64,000 bases of DNA from an uncultured Sphingomonas sp. (GTDB taxonomy: Bacteria; Pseudomonadota; Alphaproteobacteria; Sphingomonadales; Sphingomonadaceae). Position 1 is the first letter of the stretch, and each line of letters opens with the position of its first letter. Shown here in pieces: positions 8,954 through 17,920 of the stretch. A program made the translations under genes and the position numbers. Location: positions 1 to 64,000 of the forward strand of contig NZ_CAJYQD010000044.1 in NCBI RefSeq assembly GCF_913776855.1, read 5' to 3'. The notes under the pieces were generated by a model. The model made no database searches. It was given only the letters and a program-made list of their open reading frames with translations, and was not told where the DNA came from.

Positions 8954-10297
8954 TTATTGCCGTGCGGCGAAAGGCGCCGGCAGGACGATCGCGGCGCACA
9001 GTCCGCCGGTATCGCGGTTGCGCAGTTCCAGCCGGCCGCCCTCCGCCTCCACCGCGCGCTGCACGATCGACAGGCCGAGGCCGAAACCCACCGTGTCCCG
9101 CTTGCGCGCGGTGTCGAGGCGGACGAACGGTTCGAGTACTTCGCCAAGCGATTCATCGGGAATGCCGGGGCCGTCATCCTCGATACGGATCACCGTCGCG
9201 CCGTCCTCTATGGCAAGGGTCAGCGTGACGCCGCCGCCATAATGGATCGCGTTTTCGACCAGGTTGGTGACGGCGCGGCGAAAGTGCGACCGGCGCACGG
9301 CGCGTTCGAAATGATCCGGCCCGACATAGCGCGCGTCATGGCCATGGTCGCCGGCATCGTCGACGATGCTGGCGCACAGCACGGCGATGTCGACCAGCAC
9401 CGCACGCTCCGGCTCGCTCTCCCCGCCCAGAAAGGCCAGAAGCGAGGTCACCATCGCCTCCATTTCCGCAAGGTCGTTCTGTACGGTGCCCCGCAGGTCG
9501 CGGTCGGGAATGGCATCGGTGCGCAGCCGCAGCCGGGCAAGTGGAGTGCGCAGGTCGTGGCCGACGGCGGCCAGCGCGCGGGTGCGTTCGTCGATCAGCC
9601 GGTGGATGCGCGCCTGCAGCCCGTTGAACGCGACGACAAGGCGGCGGACTTCGCTCGGCCCCGCTTCCTCGATCGTCGGCAGCGTCGATCCGCCGCCGGG
9701 GCCAAAGCGGTCGACCGCATCGGCCAGCTGTCGCATCGGACGCAGCGTCCGCCGGATCAGCAGCCCGCCGACCACCATCAACGCGATCGCGGGGATCAGT
9801 GCCAGCAGGATGCGGCCGATCGCGAGATCGAAGGCGCGGAGTGGCTCCAGCGTGCGGAAGTAGAGCCAGCTGCCATCCTCCAGCTGCAAGGCGCCGCTGA
9901 CGACCGATCGCCGCCCCTGACCGATCAGGGTCAGGTGCAGGCCGGTGGGGGCAAGGCTCGGCTCCCACGCCAGAATCTGCTGCTCCATCTCGCGCAGTTC
10001 GGTGCCGCTGGCGGGCAGTTCGGGCGCGGAGCCACGCCACTGCACGGCATAGCGTTCGGTGGTCAGTTCGGTCGCCATACCGGCGCGCTGGTCGACCGGG
10101 CGTTCCTCGACGATGCGCGTTGCGATGACGAGGTGTTCGGCGAGGCGGCGGGCTTCGTCGTCACGCACCGAAAACTGGCTCGCGCGTTCGTACAGCAGCA
10201 CCGACACGCCGAACTCGATCACGATGGTCAGCAGCAGGATCGCGACGATCCGGCCGATCAGCCCGACCGGCAGCGCCGGAAACCGCCGCGCAAGCAT
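8954..10297 (-). CDS. Membrane sensor histidine kinase, partner of the OmpR-type regulator
   Basis: Two-component sensor of 447 residues. The first membrane segment is at about 14-34, then a periplasmic domain of about 120 residues. A second membrane segment (ALIPAIALMVVGGLLI) leads into HAMP, HisKA with phospho-acceptor H247 in GHDLRTPLARL, and a HATPase domain with DDGPGIPDE and GFGLGLSIV. It begins 4 bp after the response-regulator stop, so the pair is an operon. The EnvZ-like layout suggests an envelope or osmotic signal, but the ligand is unknown. Confidence 0.9.
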   Translation of the reverse strand: MLARRFPALPVGLIGRIVAILLLTIVIEFGVSVLLYERASQFSVRDDEARRLAEHLVIATRIVEERPVDQRAGMATELTTERYAVQWRGSAPELPASGTELREMEQQILAWEPSLAPTGLHLTLIGQGRRSVVSGALQLEDGSWLYFRTLEPLRAFDLAIGRILLALIPAIALMVVGGLLIRRTLRPMRQLADAVDRFGPGGGSTLPTIEEAGPSEVRRLVVAFNGLQARIHRLIDERTRALAAVGHDLRTPLARLRLRTDAIPDRDLRGTVQNDLAEMEAMVTSLLAFLGGESEPERAVLVDIAVLCASIVDDAGDHGHDARYVGPDHFERAVRRSHFRRAVTNLVENAIHYGGGVTLTLAIEDGATVIRIEDDGPGIPDESLGEVLEPFVRLDTARKRDTVGFGLGLSIVQRAVEAEGGRLELRNRDTGGLCAAIVLPAPFAARQ

Positions 10298-10301
10298 CGT
10301 C

Positions 10302-11012
10302 TCAGCGCCGCTCGACCGGCACGTTCAGCATATAGCCGACGCCGCGCACGGTGACGATCGGCGGGGTGCCGCCGGCGGTCGACAGCTTGCGGCGCAACCG
10401 GCTGATCAGCACGTCGATGCTGCGGTCGGAACTGTCGCCCAGCCGGGTGCGCGACAGTTCGATCAGCCGTTCGCGCGCGATCACCCGCTGGGCATGGTCG
10501 AGCAGCACGACCAGCAGGTCGAATTCGGCCCCGGTCAGGTCGACCTGCGCCCCCGTAGGCGAGGTCAGTTCGCGACGCGGCACGTTCGCGGTCCAGCCTT
10601 CGAAGCTGTAGATGCCCTCCTCGCGCTGTGCGGCCTGTGCGTTCAGCTCGCCCCGGCGCAACACGGCGCGGACGCGCGCGATCAGTTCGCGCGTGCCGAA
10701 CGGCTTGGGCAGATAATCGTCGGCGCCCAGTTCGAGGCCGATGACGCGATCGACCTCGCTCCCCTTGGCCGAGACGAAGATGATCGGCACCGCGCTGTTC
10801 TGGCGGATCTGGCGGCACAGGTCGATACCGCTGGTGCCGGGCAGCATGATGTCGAGCAGGATCAGGTCGACCGGCCCCTGTTCCAGCGCCAGCCACATTT
10901 CGGGCGCGGCCGAACAGGTGCGGACATGATAGCCGTTTTCCTGCAGCGCGCGGGCGGTCAGGGTGCGCAGCGCGGGATCGTCCTCGACGACGATGATCGA
11001 AGGGGCGGTCAT
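10302..11012 (-). CDS. OmpR/PhoB-family response regulator
   Basis: A 236-residue regulator. The receiver domain has the acidic pair DD at 11-12, phospho-acceptor D54 (LILLDIMLPG) and the switch/lysine region FVSAKGSE. A winged-helix DNA-binding domain ends GVGYMLNVP. Start at 11012 is at the true receiver N-terminus (MTAPSIIVVEDD). First gene of the regulator-kinase operon. Confidence 0.91.
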   Translation of the reverse strand: MTAPSIIVVEDDPALRTLTARALQENGYHVRTCSAAPEMWLALEQGPVDLILLDIMLPGTSGIDLCRQIRQNSAVPIIFVSAKGSEVDRVIGLELGADDYLPKPFGTRELIARVRAVLRRGELNAQAAQREEGIYSFEGWTANVPRRELTSPTGAQVDLTGAEFDLLVVLLDHAQRVIARERLIELSRTRLGDSSDRSIDVLISRLRRKLSTAGGTPPIVTVRGVGYMLNVPVERR

Positions 11013-11060
11013 GGGGTCAGGCTCTCCATCGCGTTCTTGTCTCGGCCGATCGGCCCGTTC

Positions 11061-11154
11061 GTCCTTCCCGCGCAGGCGGGAATCCATATGCGCGATCGCT
11101 TCGATTCTTTCCGCGATCGTCGCGTTTATGGATTCTCGCCTGCGCGGGGATGAC
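11061..11154. repeat. Intergenic palindromic element, CCCGCGCAGGCGGG family, copy 3
   Basis: Inverted arms 11061-11088 and 11127-11154 of 28 bp with three mismatches. The loop also contains the partly self-complementary CGCGATCG and CGATCGTCGCG. It lies upstream of the response regulator and downstream of the M14 peptidase end region, where nothing else is visible between 11013 and 11215. Confidence 0.8.
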
Positions 11155-11215
11155 GATGGTTGGCGCACAGGGTTCGTTCAATTCGGCCGGAATGTCCACC
11201 GCACCCGACCCCCGG

Positions 11216-12988
11216 TCAATTCACCTCGCGCCCGACCGGGTACAGCAGATACCGTTGGTCGTAATAGGGCGTGCGGGCATAGAACCATTGCAGCCGCGCG
11301 GTCGGATCGGCGGCGAAGGCCGGGTCGGCGGCGACCTTCGCATCGAATTCGGCCTTCAGCTGCGGATCGCTCGCCAGCATCCGGTCGGCCAGCGGGGCGA
11401 TGGCATAGCCTTCGATATATTCGGTCCGCTGCAGCATTTCAGGCGCCATGTTCCAGGCGAGCACGCCGTCCTCGCTTTCGGGTTCGAGCAGGAAGGCGGC
11501 GAGGAGGCCCAGCGGCTGGTCGGCGGGTACGCGGACCGATCCGGCCGGCATGGTTTCGCGGCGGCGTTCATGGACGATGGTCGCGTCGAGCGGGATATGG
11601 CCTTCATTGGCGGATCCCAGTTTCGGATCGGTCGCGCGGGCCATATCGAGCTCCAGCGTGCGGGGGGCAGCGATCCGCTCGAAGCGGATGCCGTGCAGCG
11701 TCAGCAGGTCGATGACATGCGGCAGGGTGGCGGGCACCCACCATGCCTTTGGCAGCGTTACGTTCCTTTCGGGCGTGCTGCCATAAACCGGCATCCTGAA
11801 CGTCACCGGCTTCGGCAGCCAGCGCAGTTCGTCGCGACCCGAAGCAGGTGAGCGATAGGTGTCGTGCGCCAGTCCCAGGAAATCGACGCTGTAGATCGGC
11901 TCCGGCGTCTGCTTCCACGATGTGGTGACGGTCGCCGGGCGTGAGGCGCGGTCGGCGTTGATCGCGGCGCGGAGTTCCGTAGCGCGCTCGCCCGCCAGTC
12001 GCAGCGATTCCTCGACGAAGACATAGGTGCCCAGCACCCGCTGGCGATAGGGTTTGAGCGAATGCGTCTCGACCAGCACCGTCGGGATGTGCGCGATGTC
12101 GCCATAGCCGGTCGAGAAACGCGGCGTGTCGACGTCCTGCGTCATCCCCTTTTCGGGGGCGCGGTTGTCGAGCGTACTGACATAATAGCCGGGGATGTGT
12201 CCGTTCCGCTTCAGCGCGGCATCCATCGCCGGGCGCAGCCGCGTGTCGAGGAACCGGCCGATCGCCGCCGATCGCGCATAATAGCCCCGCCAGCCGGAAA
12301 AGGCGTAGGTCACGTCATAGCGATGGTCGATGCCGTCGGTGACGTGCAGGTCGAGATACAGCACCGGATCGACCCGCCGGATCAGGCCGATCATCGCCTG
12401 CGTCTCCGGCGCGTCGGCCTTCAGGTAATCGCGGTTGAGGTTCAGGTTCTGCGCGGTCGTGCGCCAGCCCATGTCCTGCGGGCCGCGCTGGTTCGGGCGG
12501 TTGAACGGCGACGAACGCTCATGGCCGTCGACATTGTAGATCGGCACGAACACCAGATCGACCTTATCCAGCAGCCGGTCCTTGCCGCGCAGCGCGATGT
12601 CGCGCAGCAGCATCAGTCCGGCGTCCTTGCCCTCGATCTCACCCGAATGGATGCCGGCCTGTACCAGCACGACCGGCTTTGGCGTCGTGCCCTTATGCGC
12701 GCGGACAGCGTATAGCTCGCGGCCTTGCGGGCTCTTTCCGAACGTCTCGATCGACAGCAGCGGCGATGCGGCGACCAGCTTGTCGATCCATGCGCGGGTC
12801 GCGGCATAATCGGGCGTGGTGACGAACCCGCTCGCCTCCGCAGGGGTGATCCACGGGTCGTTGGCCTTTGCGACCAGCTTCTCGCTGGCGCCATGCCATG
12901 GCCGGACCGGCGGCAGCGGTGCCTCCAGCGGCGTATGGGCAGTGGCGGTCGAGGCGAGGAGCGCGGCGGCGAGGATCAGGATACGCAT
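11216..12988 (-). CDS. Secreted M14 family zinc carboxypeptidase
   Basis: Exported metallopeptidase of 590 residues. A signal peptide (residues 1-17, cleavage after STATA) precedes the catalytic domain. The zinc ligands are H114 and E117 in GIHSGEIEG and H215 in YLDLHVTD. ETHSLKPYRQRV around residue 310 probably carries the conserved region near the catalytic Glu. Family members release C-terminal residues from peptides or cleave peptidoglycan stem peptides; the specificity is not decidable here. Start at 12988 is the only one giving a signal peptide. Confidence 0.87.
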   Translation of the reverse strand: MRILILAAALLASTATAHTPLEAPLPPVRPWHGASEKLVAKANDPWITPAEASGFVTTPDYAATRAWIDKLVAASPLLSIETFGKSPQGRELYAVRAHKGTTPKPVVLVQAGIHSGEIEGKDAGLMLLRDIALRGKDRLLDKVDLVFVPIYNVDGHERSSPFNRPNQRGPQDMGWRTTAQNLNLNRDYLKADAPETQAMIGLIRRVDPVLYLDLHVTDGIDHRYDVTYAFSGWRGYYARSAAIGRFLDTRLRPAMDAALKRNGHIPGYYVSTLDNRAPEKGMTQDVDTPRFSTGYGDIAHIPTVLVETHSLKPYRQRVLGTYVFVEESLRLAGERATELRAAINADRASRPATVTTSWKQTPEPIYSVDFLGLAHDTYRSPASGRDELRWLPKPVTFRMPVYGSTPERNVTLPKAWWVPATLPHVIDLLTLHGIRFERIAAPRTLELDMARATDPKLGSANEGHIPLDATIVHERRRETMPAGSVRVPADQPLGLLAAFLLEPESEDGVLAWNMAPEMLQRTEYIEGYAIAPLADRMLASDPQLKAEFDAKVAADPAFAADPTARLQWFYARTPYYDQRYLLYPVGREVN

Positions 12989-13107
12989 GGATGCGATGGT
13001 AGCGGATGTTACCGTGGATACCAGTGGCAGCGATATGCGGCGAAGGGCACCACCGGTGGCGCGCTTGTTGCCCAATGGCAACTATCCCAGCGTATCCATT
13101 GCCTATC

Positions 13108-13124
13108 CGGAACGATCCGTTCCG
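13108..13124. promoter_or_regulatory. Candidate operator of the DHA2 efflux operon
   Basis: Perfect inverted repeat CGGAACG atc CGTTCCG, 7-bp arms with a 3-bp spacer. It lies about 50 bp before the likely start of the DHA2 permease, the size and position of a TetR- or MarR-type operator. A second small inverted repeat (GTTGCC caat GGCAAC) lies at 13067-13082. Confidence 0.5.
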
Positions 13125-13289
13125 TAACAAGTTATTGCTCGATCAATATCCCCATATGGAGCCACGGCGATCGCCCCGGCGTATGAATTCAAGCCGCACG
13201 AGCGGCCGTTCCTGCCCGGTTCCCCCGCGACGCCCGACCATCCGTTCGGGCGGCGGGTCGGCTATTTCGCGATCGGCATCCTGCTGGGG

Positions 13290-14828
13290 GTGACCGGCGG
13301 GTTCAACAACGGCCTGCTGATCGCGAACCTGCCGCAGATCCAGGGCGCGCTGGGCCTGACCCCGGTCGAGGGCGGGTGGCTGACCGCGATTTCGTCGATG
13401 ACCAGCGTGTGCATGTCGATGCTGCTGATCAAGTTCCGCCAGCAATTCGGGATGCAGCGCTTTACCCGCGTGTTCCTGGTCGGGTTCCTGATCCTGAACA
13501 TCCTGCAGGTGTTCGTGCATAGCTATGGCGTGCAGCTGATCGTGCGCGGGGCATCGGGTATCGCCGCCAGCGCGCTGACGACCTTGTGCTTCCTGTATAT
13601 CATGCAGTCGCTGCCCGCTGCCGCGCGACTGTCGGGGATGATTATCGGGTTCGGCGCGTCGCAGGTGGCGCTGCCGCTGGCGCGCGTCCTGTCGCCGCTG
13701 TTGCTCGCCGATGGGCGGATCGAGGCGCTGTTCCTGTTCGAACTGGGGCTGACGCTGATCTGTCTCGGCTCGGTCGCGCTGCTGCGCCTGCCGCCGTCGG
13801 ACCGGACGCCGGCGTTCGAGCGGATCGATTTCCTTACCTTCGCGCTGCTGGCGCCGGGTGTCGCCTTGCTCTGTGCGGTGCTGGTGCAGGGGCGGGTCCA
13901 ATGGTGGTCGACGCCGTGGCTGGGATACGCGATGGCCGCCGCCATCCCGCTGATCGGCGGGGCTCTGCTGATCGAGCATAACCGCGCCAACCCGCTGCTC
14001 AACACGCGCTGGATGCTGGGGCGCAATATCGTACGCTTTGCGATCGTCGCCGCGTCGTTGCGCATTTTGCTGTCGGAACAGACGTTCGGCACGGTCGGGC
14101 TGCTGACGGTCGTTGGCATGGGCAACGATCAGCTCGTCACCTTGAGCCTCATCATGACGCTGGCGTCGATCGCCGGGATCGTGGTCAGCCTTAAGACGCT
14201 GAACATGCAGGACCTGTATAAACCGGTCGTGATCGCGGTCGCGCTGATCGGGATCGGGGCGTGGATGGATTCGGATTCGACCAATCTGACCCGCCCCTCC
14301 AGCCTGTATATCAGCCAGGCGATCATCGCCTTTGCCGCACTCTATTTCCTCGGGCCGATGGTTATGATCGGCATCTTTCGCGCGCTGGCGCGTGGCCCGA
14401 GCCATATCATCAGCTTTTCGGCGATCTTCAGTATTTCGCAGACGATGGGTGGCCTTGCCGGCACTGCGCTCTTGGGGTCGTTCCAGATCGTGCGCGAGAA
14501 ATATCATGCGTTCGAACTGACCCAGACGCTGACCGCCACCGACCCGCAGGTGGTGCAGCGCATCCAGCAGCTGGGCGGCGCCTATGCCCGCGTGCTGGGC
14601 GATGCCACGCTGCGCCAGGCGTCGGGCGCAGGGCTGCTGGGGCAGCAGGTGACGCGTGAGGCCAATATCCTTGCCTATAACGACGTGTTCCTCGGCGTCG
14701 CCGTGCTGTCGGCGGCGATGGTGGTGTGGCTGGGCGCGCTGTGGCTGCGCTACCGCCTGAAGGGTGTGAACCCGCTGGCCGGCGATCTCGCCGCCGTGCA
14801 GCAGATGCGACAGAAGCAGATGTCATGA
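13290..14828 (+). CDS. DHA2 family multidrug efflux MFS permease (EmrB-like), unclear N-terminus
   Basis: A 14-helix drug:proton antiporter, at least 512 residues from the first canonical in-frame start, GTG 13290. Coding clearly continues upstream: the frame reads APAYEFKPHERPFLPGSPATPDHP and into helix 1 (GYFAIGILLGVTGGFNNG), and is open back to 13128. It has no ATG, GTG or TTG there. The nearby ATG at 13156 is in another frame. Either initiation is at a rare codon (ATC 13170 has GGAG 8 nt upstream) or there is a small indel around 13160. It heads an operon with the HlyD adaptor and outer-membrane factor (4-bp overlaps). Confidence 0.85.
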   Translation: MTGGFNNGLLIANLPQIQGALGLTPVEGGWLTAISSMTSVCMSMLLIKFRQQFGMQRFTRVFLVGFLILNILQVFVHSYGVQLIVRGASGIAASALTTLCFLYIMQSLPAAARLSGMIIGFGASQVALPLARVLSPLLLADGRIEALFLFELGLTLICLGSVALLRLPPSDRTPAFERIDFLTFALLAPGVALLCAVLVQGRVQWWSTPWLGYAMAAAIPLIGGALLIEHNRANPLLNTRWMLGRNIVRFAIVAASLRILLSEQTFGTVGLLTVVGMGNDQLVTLSLIMTLASIAGIVVSLKTLNMQDLYKPVVIAVALIGIGAWMDSDSTNLTRPSSLYISQAIIAFAALYFLGPMVMIGIFRALARGPSHIISFSAIFSISQTMGGLAGTALLGSFQIVREKYHAFELTQTLTATDPQVVQRIQQLGGAYARVLGDATLRQASGAGLLGQQVTREANILAYNDVFLGVAVLSAAMVVWLGALWLRYRLKGVNPLAGDLAAVQQMRQKQMS

Positions 14829-15973
14829 CCGATACCCAATTGTCCCGAGACGAAGCAGAGCGACTGGCCGATCCGGTCGAAATGCCGCAGGAACCAACCC
14901 CCGCGCGGGGGTGGGCGCCACCGCGCGGCGGGCTGAAGTCGACCATCGGCTTCGTCGCGCTGCTGTTGGGCGGGGTCGCGCTGGCGCTGTACGCCTGGGG
15001 GCTGTGGCCGTTCGGCAGTGCGATCCAGGCGACGGACAATGCCTATGTCCGGGGCCAGACGACGATCATCGCGCCGCAGGTCAACGGCTATGTCACGGAA
15101 GTGCTGGTCCGCGATTTCCAGGATGTGAAGGGCGGGCAGGTCCTCGCCCGGATCGACGACCGCATCTATCGCCAGCGCGCGGAACAGGCGCGCGCGCAGC
15201 TGGCGGCGCAACAGGCGAACCTAGCCAATTCGCAGCAGAGCGAGCGGTCGAGCGAGGCGAGCCTCGGCGGACAGGCGGCGGCGGTGCAGAACGCGCGCGC
15301 CCAGCTGGCCCGCGCGCAGGCGGATATGGCGCGCGTCAACGACCTGGTCCGCGAAGGATCGGTGTCCTTGCGCGAACGCGACCAGACGCTTGCGGCGCTG
15401 CGTGCGGCGGAAGCCGGGGTGGCACAGGCACAGGCGCAGCGCAGCGTCGCGCAGGAACAGGTGCGCACCGTCACGGTCGGCCGGGGCGGGTTGAACGCGG
15501 CGGTCGAGAATGCGAAGGCCGCGGTGCGGCTGGCCGAGATCGACCTCGCCAACACCGTGATCCGCGCGCCGCAGGATGGGCGGCTGGGCGAGGTCGGGGT
15601 GCGGCTGGGGCAATATGTGACTGCCGGCACGCAGATGATGTTCCTCGTGCCGCCGACCGTCTGGGTCACTGCCAATTTCAAGGAAGCGCAGACCGCCCGC
15701 ATGGCGCAGGGACAGCCCGCCACGATCCGGGTTGATGCGCTCGATCGCGCCGAGCTGTACGGCCGGGTCGAACGGATCGCGCCCGCCGCTGCCAACGAGT
15801 TCGCCGTGATCCGCGCCGATAATGCGACCGGCAATTTCGTGAAGGTGGCGCAGCGTATTCCGGTACGGATCGCGATCGACCGCAACGACCCGCTGTTCCA
15901 GCGGCTGCGGCCGGGCATGTCGGTCGAGGCGCGGGTCGATACGCGGGGCGGCGCTTCGCCGGCGGCGCGATGA
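14825..15973 (+). CDS. HlyD/EmrA-family periplasmic adaptor
   Basis: Membrane fusion protein of 382 residues linking the DHA2 permease to an outer-membrane channel. A cytoplasmic N-terminus of about 37 residues is followed by one membrane helix (IGFVALLLGGVALALYAWGLW). The lipoyl half-motif ATDNAYVRG comes next, then a long coiled-coil hairpin rich in Ala/Gln/Arg (about residues 110-230) and the second lipoyl half (IDLANTVIRAPQDGRLGEV) with a beta-barrel domain. The ATGA overlap with the permease stop at 14825 supports the start. Confidence 0.9.
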   Translation: MTDTQLSRDEAERLADPVEMPQEPTPARGWAPPRGGLKSTIGFVALLLGGVALALYAWGLWPFGSAIQATDNAYVRGQTTIIAPQVNGYVTEVLVRDFQDVKGGQVLARIDDRIYRQRAEQARAQLAAQQANLANSQQSERSSEASLGGQAAAVQNARAQLARAQADMARVNDLVREGSVSLRERDQTLAALRAAEAGVAQAQAQRSVAQEQVRTVTVGRGGLNAAVENAKAAVRLAEIDLANTVIRAPQDGRLGEVGVRLGQYVTAGTQMMFLVPPTVWVTANFKEAQTARMAQGQPATIRVDALDRAELYGRVERIAPAAANEFAVIRADNATGNFVKVAQRIPVRIAIDRNDPLFQRLRPGMSVEARVDTRGGASPAAR

Positions 15974-17328
15974 GGCGGGTCCTGCTGCTGTCGGTCGCGG
16001 TGCTGGCGGCCTGTACCCCGGCCACGCGTCCGCGCCCCGAGGCGGCGAACGTGACCCCGCCACCGGCATGGCGCACAACCCTGCCCGGCACCGCCCCGAT
16101 CGCGGCGAATTGGTGGGAAGCGTTCGGCGATCCCGAGCTGACCCGACTGGTGACGGCGGCACTTGCCAACAATCCCGATATCGCCGTCGCGGTCGCACGG
16201 GTGGCGGAAGCGCGGGCGACCGAGCGGGTCGCGCGGGCGGCGCGCTTTCCGACGCTGGATGCCGGGGTCGGGCTGATCGAGCAGCGCGCGCTCAACGCCT
16301 TCGGTACCGCCAGCACCGGTACGTCGCTGCAACCTGTGTTTCAATCGGCCTACGAAGTCGACCTGTTCGGGCGGATCGGCAACACGATCGATGCCGCGCG
16401 CCTCACCGGCGATGCCGCCGCTGCCGCCGCAGACAGCGCGCGGCTGGCGGTCGCCGCCGCCGCCGCAAGCGGATACATCACGCTACGAGGCCTCGATGCG
16501 CGGATCGAAACGGTGCGCGCCACGATCGCATCCCGCGGTGAGGCGCTGCGCATCGCCCGGTCGCGGGCGGAGGTCGGCTATATTTCGCAGCTCGAACTGC
16601 GACAGGCGGAGGCGGAATATGCCGCCGTCACGCAGACGCTGCCGCAGCTGGAACTGCTGGCCAAGCGACAGGAAAACGCGCTGGCACTGCTGACCGGCAC
16701 CCCCCCGCGCACGATTGCGCGGGGGCGGGCGCTCGACGCGCTGGCGCCGCCGCCTATTCCTGCCGGCCTGCCCAGCGACCTGCTGCGCCGTCGCCCCGAC
16801 ATCGCGCAGGCCGAGGCGACGCTCGCGGCGAGCGATGCGTCGCTGGCCGCCGCACGGGCGCAGTTCCTGCCGCAGCTGCGCCTGACCGGATCGACGGGGG
16901 AAGTGCTGTCGAGCGCCTTGCCCAATCCGGTCGGCATCTGGTCGATCGGGGCGAGCGTGCTGGCACCGCTGTTCCGGGGCGGGCAGCTGCGCGGCAATTA
17001 TGATGGCGCGACGGCGCGGCGCGACCAGGCCGCGTTCGCCTATCAGCGCAGCGTCCTGACCGCCTTTCGCGAGGTCGAGGATGCGCTGGCCGGGGTCGAC
17101 CGGCTGGCGGCGCAGCGGCGCGCGCTGGAGACGCAGCGGACCGCGACGGCAGAGGCGTTGCGCCACGCCACCAACCGCTATCGCGCGGGCTACAGCCCCT
17201 ATCTGGAGCAGCTGGATGCGCAGCGCGCGTTGTTCAGCGCCGAGCTGTCGCTGGAACAGACCCGCGCCGATCAACTGAACGCGCTGGTCGCGCTGTATCA
17301 GGCGATGGGCGGGGGCTGGGGCACGTGA
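15970..17328 (+). CDS. Outer-membrane efflux lipoprotein, NodT/OprM family (first copy)
   Basis: TolC-like outer-membrane factor, 452 residues. The lipoprotein signal ends in LAAC with the acylated cysteine at 15. Two OEP repeats follow, the second starting near RRRPDIAQAEATLAASDASLAAARAQFLPQL, which is diagnostic of the NodT subfamily. It overlaps the adaptor stop by 4 bp and completes a tripartite pump with the two preceding genes. Confidence 0.9.
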   Translation: MRRVLLLSVAVLAACTPATRPRPEAANVTPPPAWRTTLPGTAPIAANWWEAFGDPELTRLVTAALANNPDIAVAVARVAEARATERVARAARFPTLDAGVGLIEQRALNAFGTASTGTSLQPVFQSAYEVDLFGRIGNTIDAARLTGDAAAAAADSARLAVAAAAASGYITLRGLDARIETVRATIASRGEALRIARSRAEVGYISQLELRQAEAEYAAVTQTLPQLELLAKRQENALALLTGTPPRTIARGRALDALAPPPIPAGLPSDLLRRRPDIAQAEATLAASDASLAAARAQFLPQLRLTGSTGEVLSSALPNPVGIWSIGASVLAPLFRGGQLRGNYDGATARRDQAAFAYQRSVLTAFREVEDALAGVDRLAAQRRALETQRTATAEALRHATNRYRAGYSPYLEQLDAQRALFSAELSLEQTRADQLNALVALYQAMGGGWGT

Positions 17329-17840
17329 TCCGGCCTGCGACCACGTCCGACATCCCGGCGCTGCACATGCTGGTGGAATCGGCGTTTCGCGGGGACAGCG
17401 CGCGGGGCGGGTGGACGCACGAGGCGGACCTGCTGGGCGGACAGCGCACCGACCAGGAGGCGCTGGCCGAAGCGATCGCCGATCCCGATCGCACCATCCT
17501 GATCGCGTTCGACGGCGATGCGTTGATCGGCTGTGTCGAGGTGAGGCGTGCCGATATGGGACGGTCGGCGCTGGGGCTGTTGTCGGTGCGACCCGATCGG
17601 CAGGCGGCGGGCACCGGTCGCCGACTCGTTGCGGCGGCGGAGGGCTATGCGCGCGAGCATCACCGAGCGGCACGGATGGAAATGACCGTCATCGCCGCGC
17701 GGGGCGAACTGATCGCCTGGTATGAGCGGCAGGGCTATGGTCGTACCGGAGAAATCCGGCCTTTTCCGATGGATGACCCCCGGTTCGGGCTGCCGCGCGT
17801 GCCGTTGTCGTTCGTCGTGCTGGAACGGACGCTCGTCTGA
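17325..17840 (+). CDS. GNAT family N-acetyltransferase
   Basis: A 171-residue acetyl-CoA-dependent acyltransferase. The acetyl-CoA loop is in SVRPDRQAAGTGRRLVAAAE (about 85-104), followed by the typical C-terminal WYERQGYGRTGE strand-helix. GTG start at 17325 overlaps the outer-membrane factor stop (GTGA), making it the last gene of the efflux operon. It may modify a toxic amine exported by the pump, but this rests on position only. Confidence 0.85.
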   Translation: MIRPATTSDIPALHMLVESAFRGDSARGGWTHEADLLGGQRTDQEALAEAIADPDRTILIAFDGDALIGCVEVRRADMGRSALGLLSVRPDRQAAGTGRRLVAAAEGYAREHHRAARMEMTVIAARGELIAWYERQGYGRTGEIRPFPMDDPRFGLPRVPLSFVVLERTLV

Positions 17841-17856
17841 TGCCGGTCCATGCGAC

Positions 17857-17886
17857 AAGCCCCGCCCGAGGGTCCGGACGGGGCCT
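17857..17886. terminator. Possible bidirectional hairpin between convergent GNAT and TetR genes
   Basis: GCCCCG and CGGGGC arms (17859-17864 and 17879-17884) enclose a smaller GTCCGGAC palindrome. There is no U-run, so it would be a weak or Rho-assisted terminator. Confidence 0.35.
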
Positions 17887-17920
17887 GCGACGACCGCGCA
17901 AGGGAGTGCGCGCGATAATC

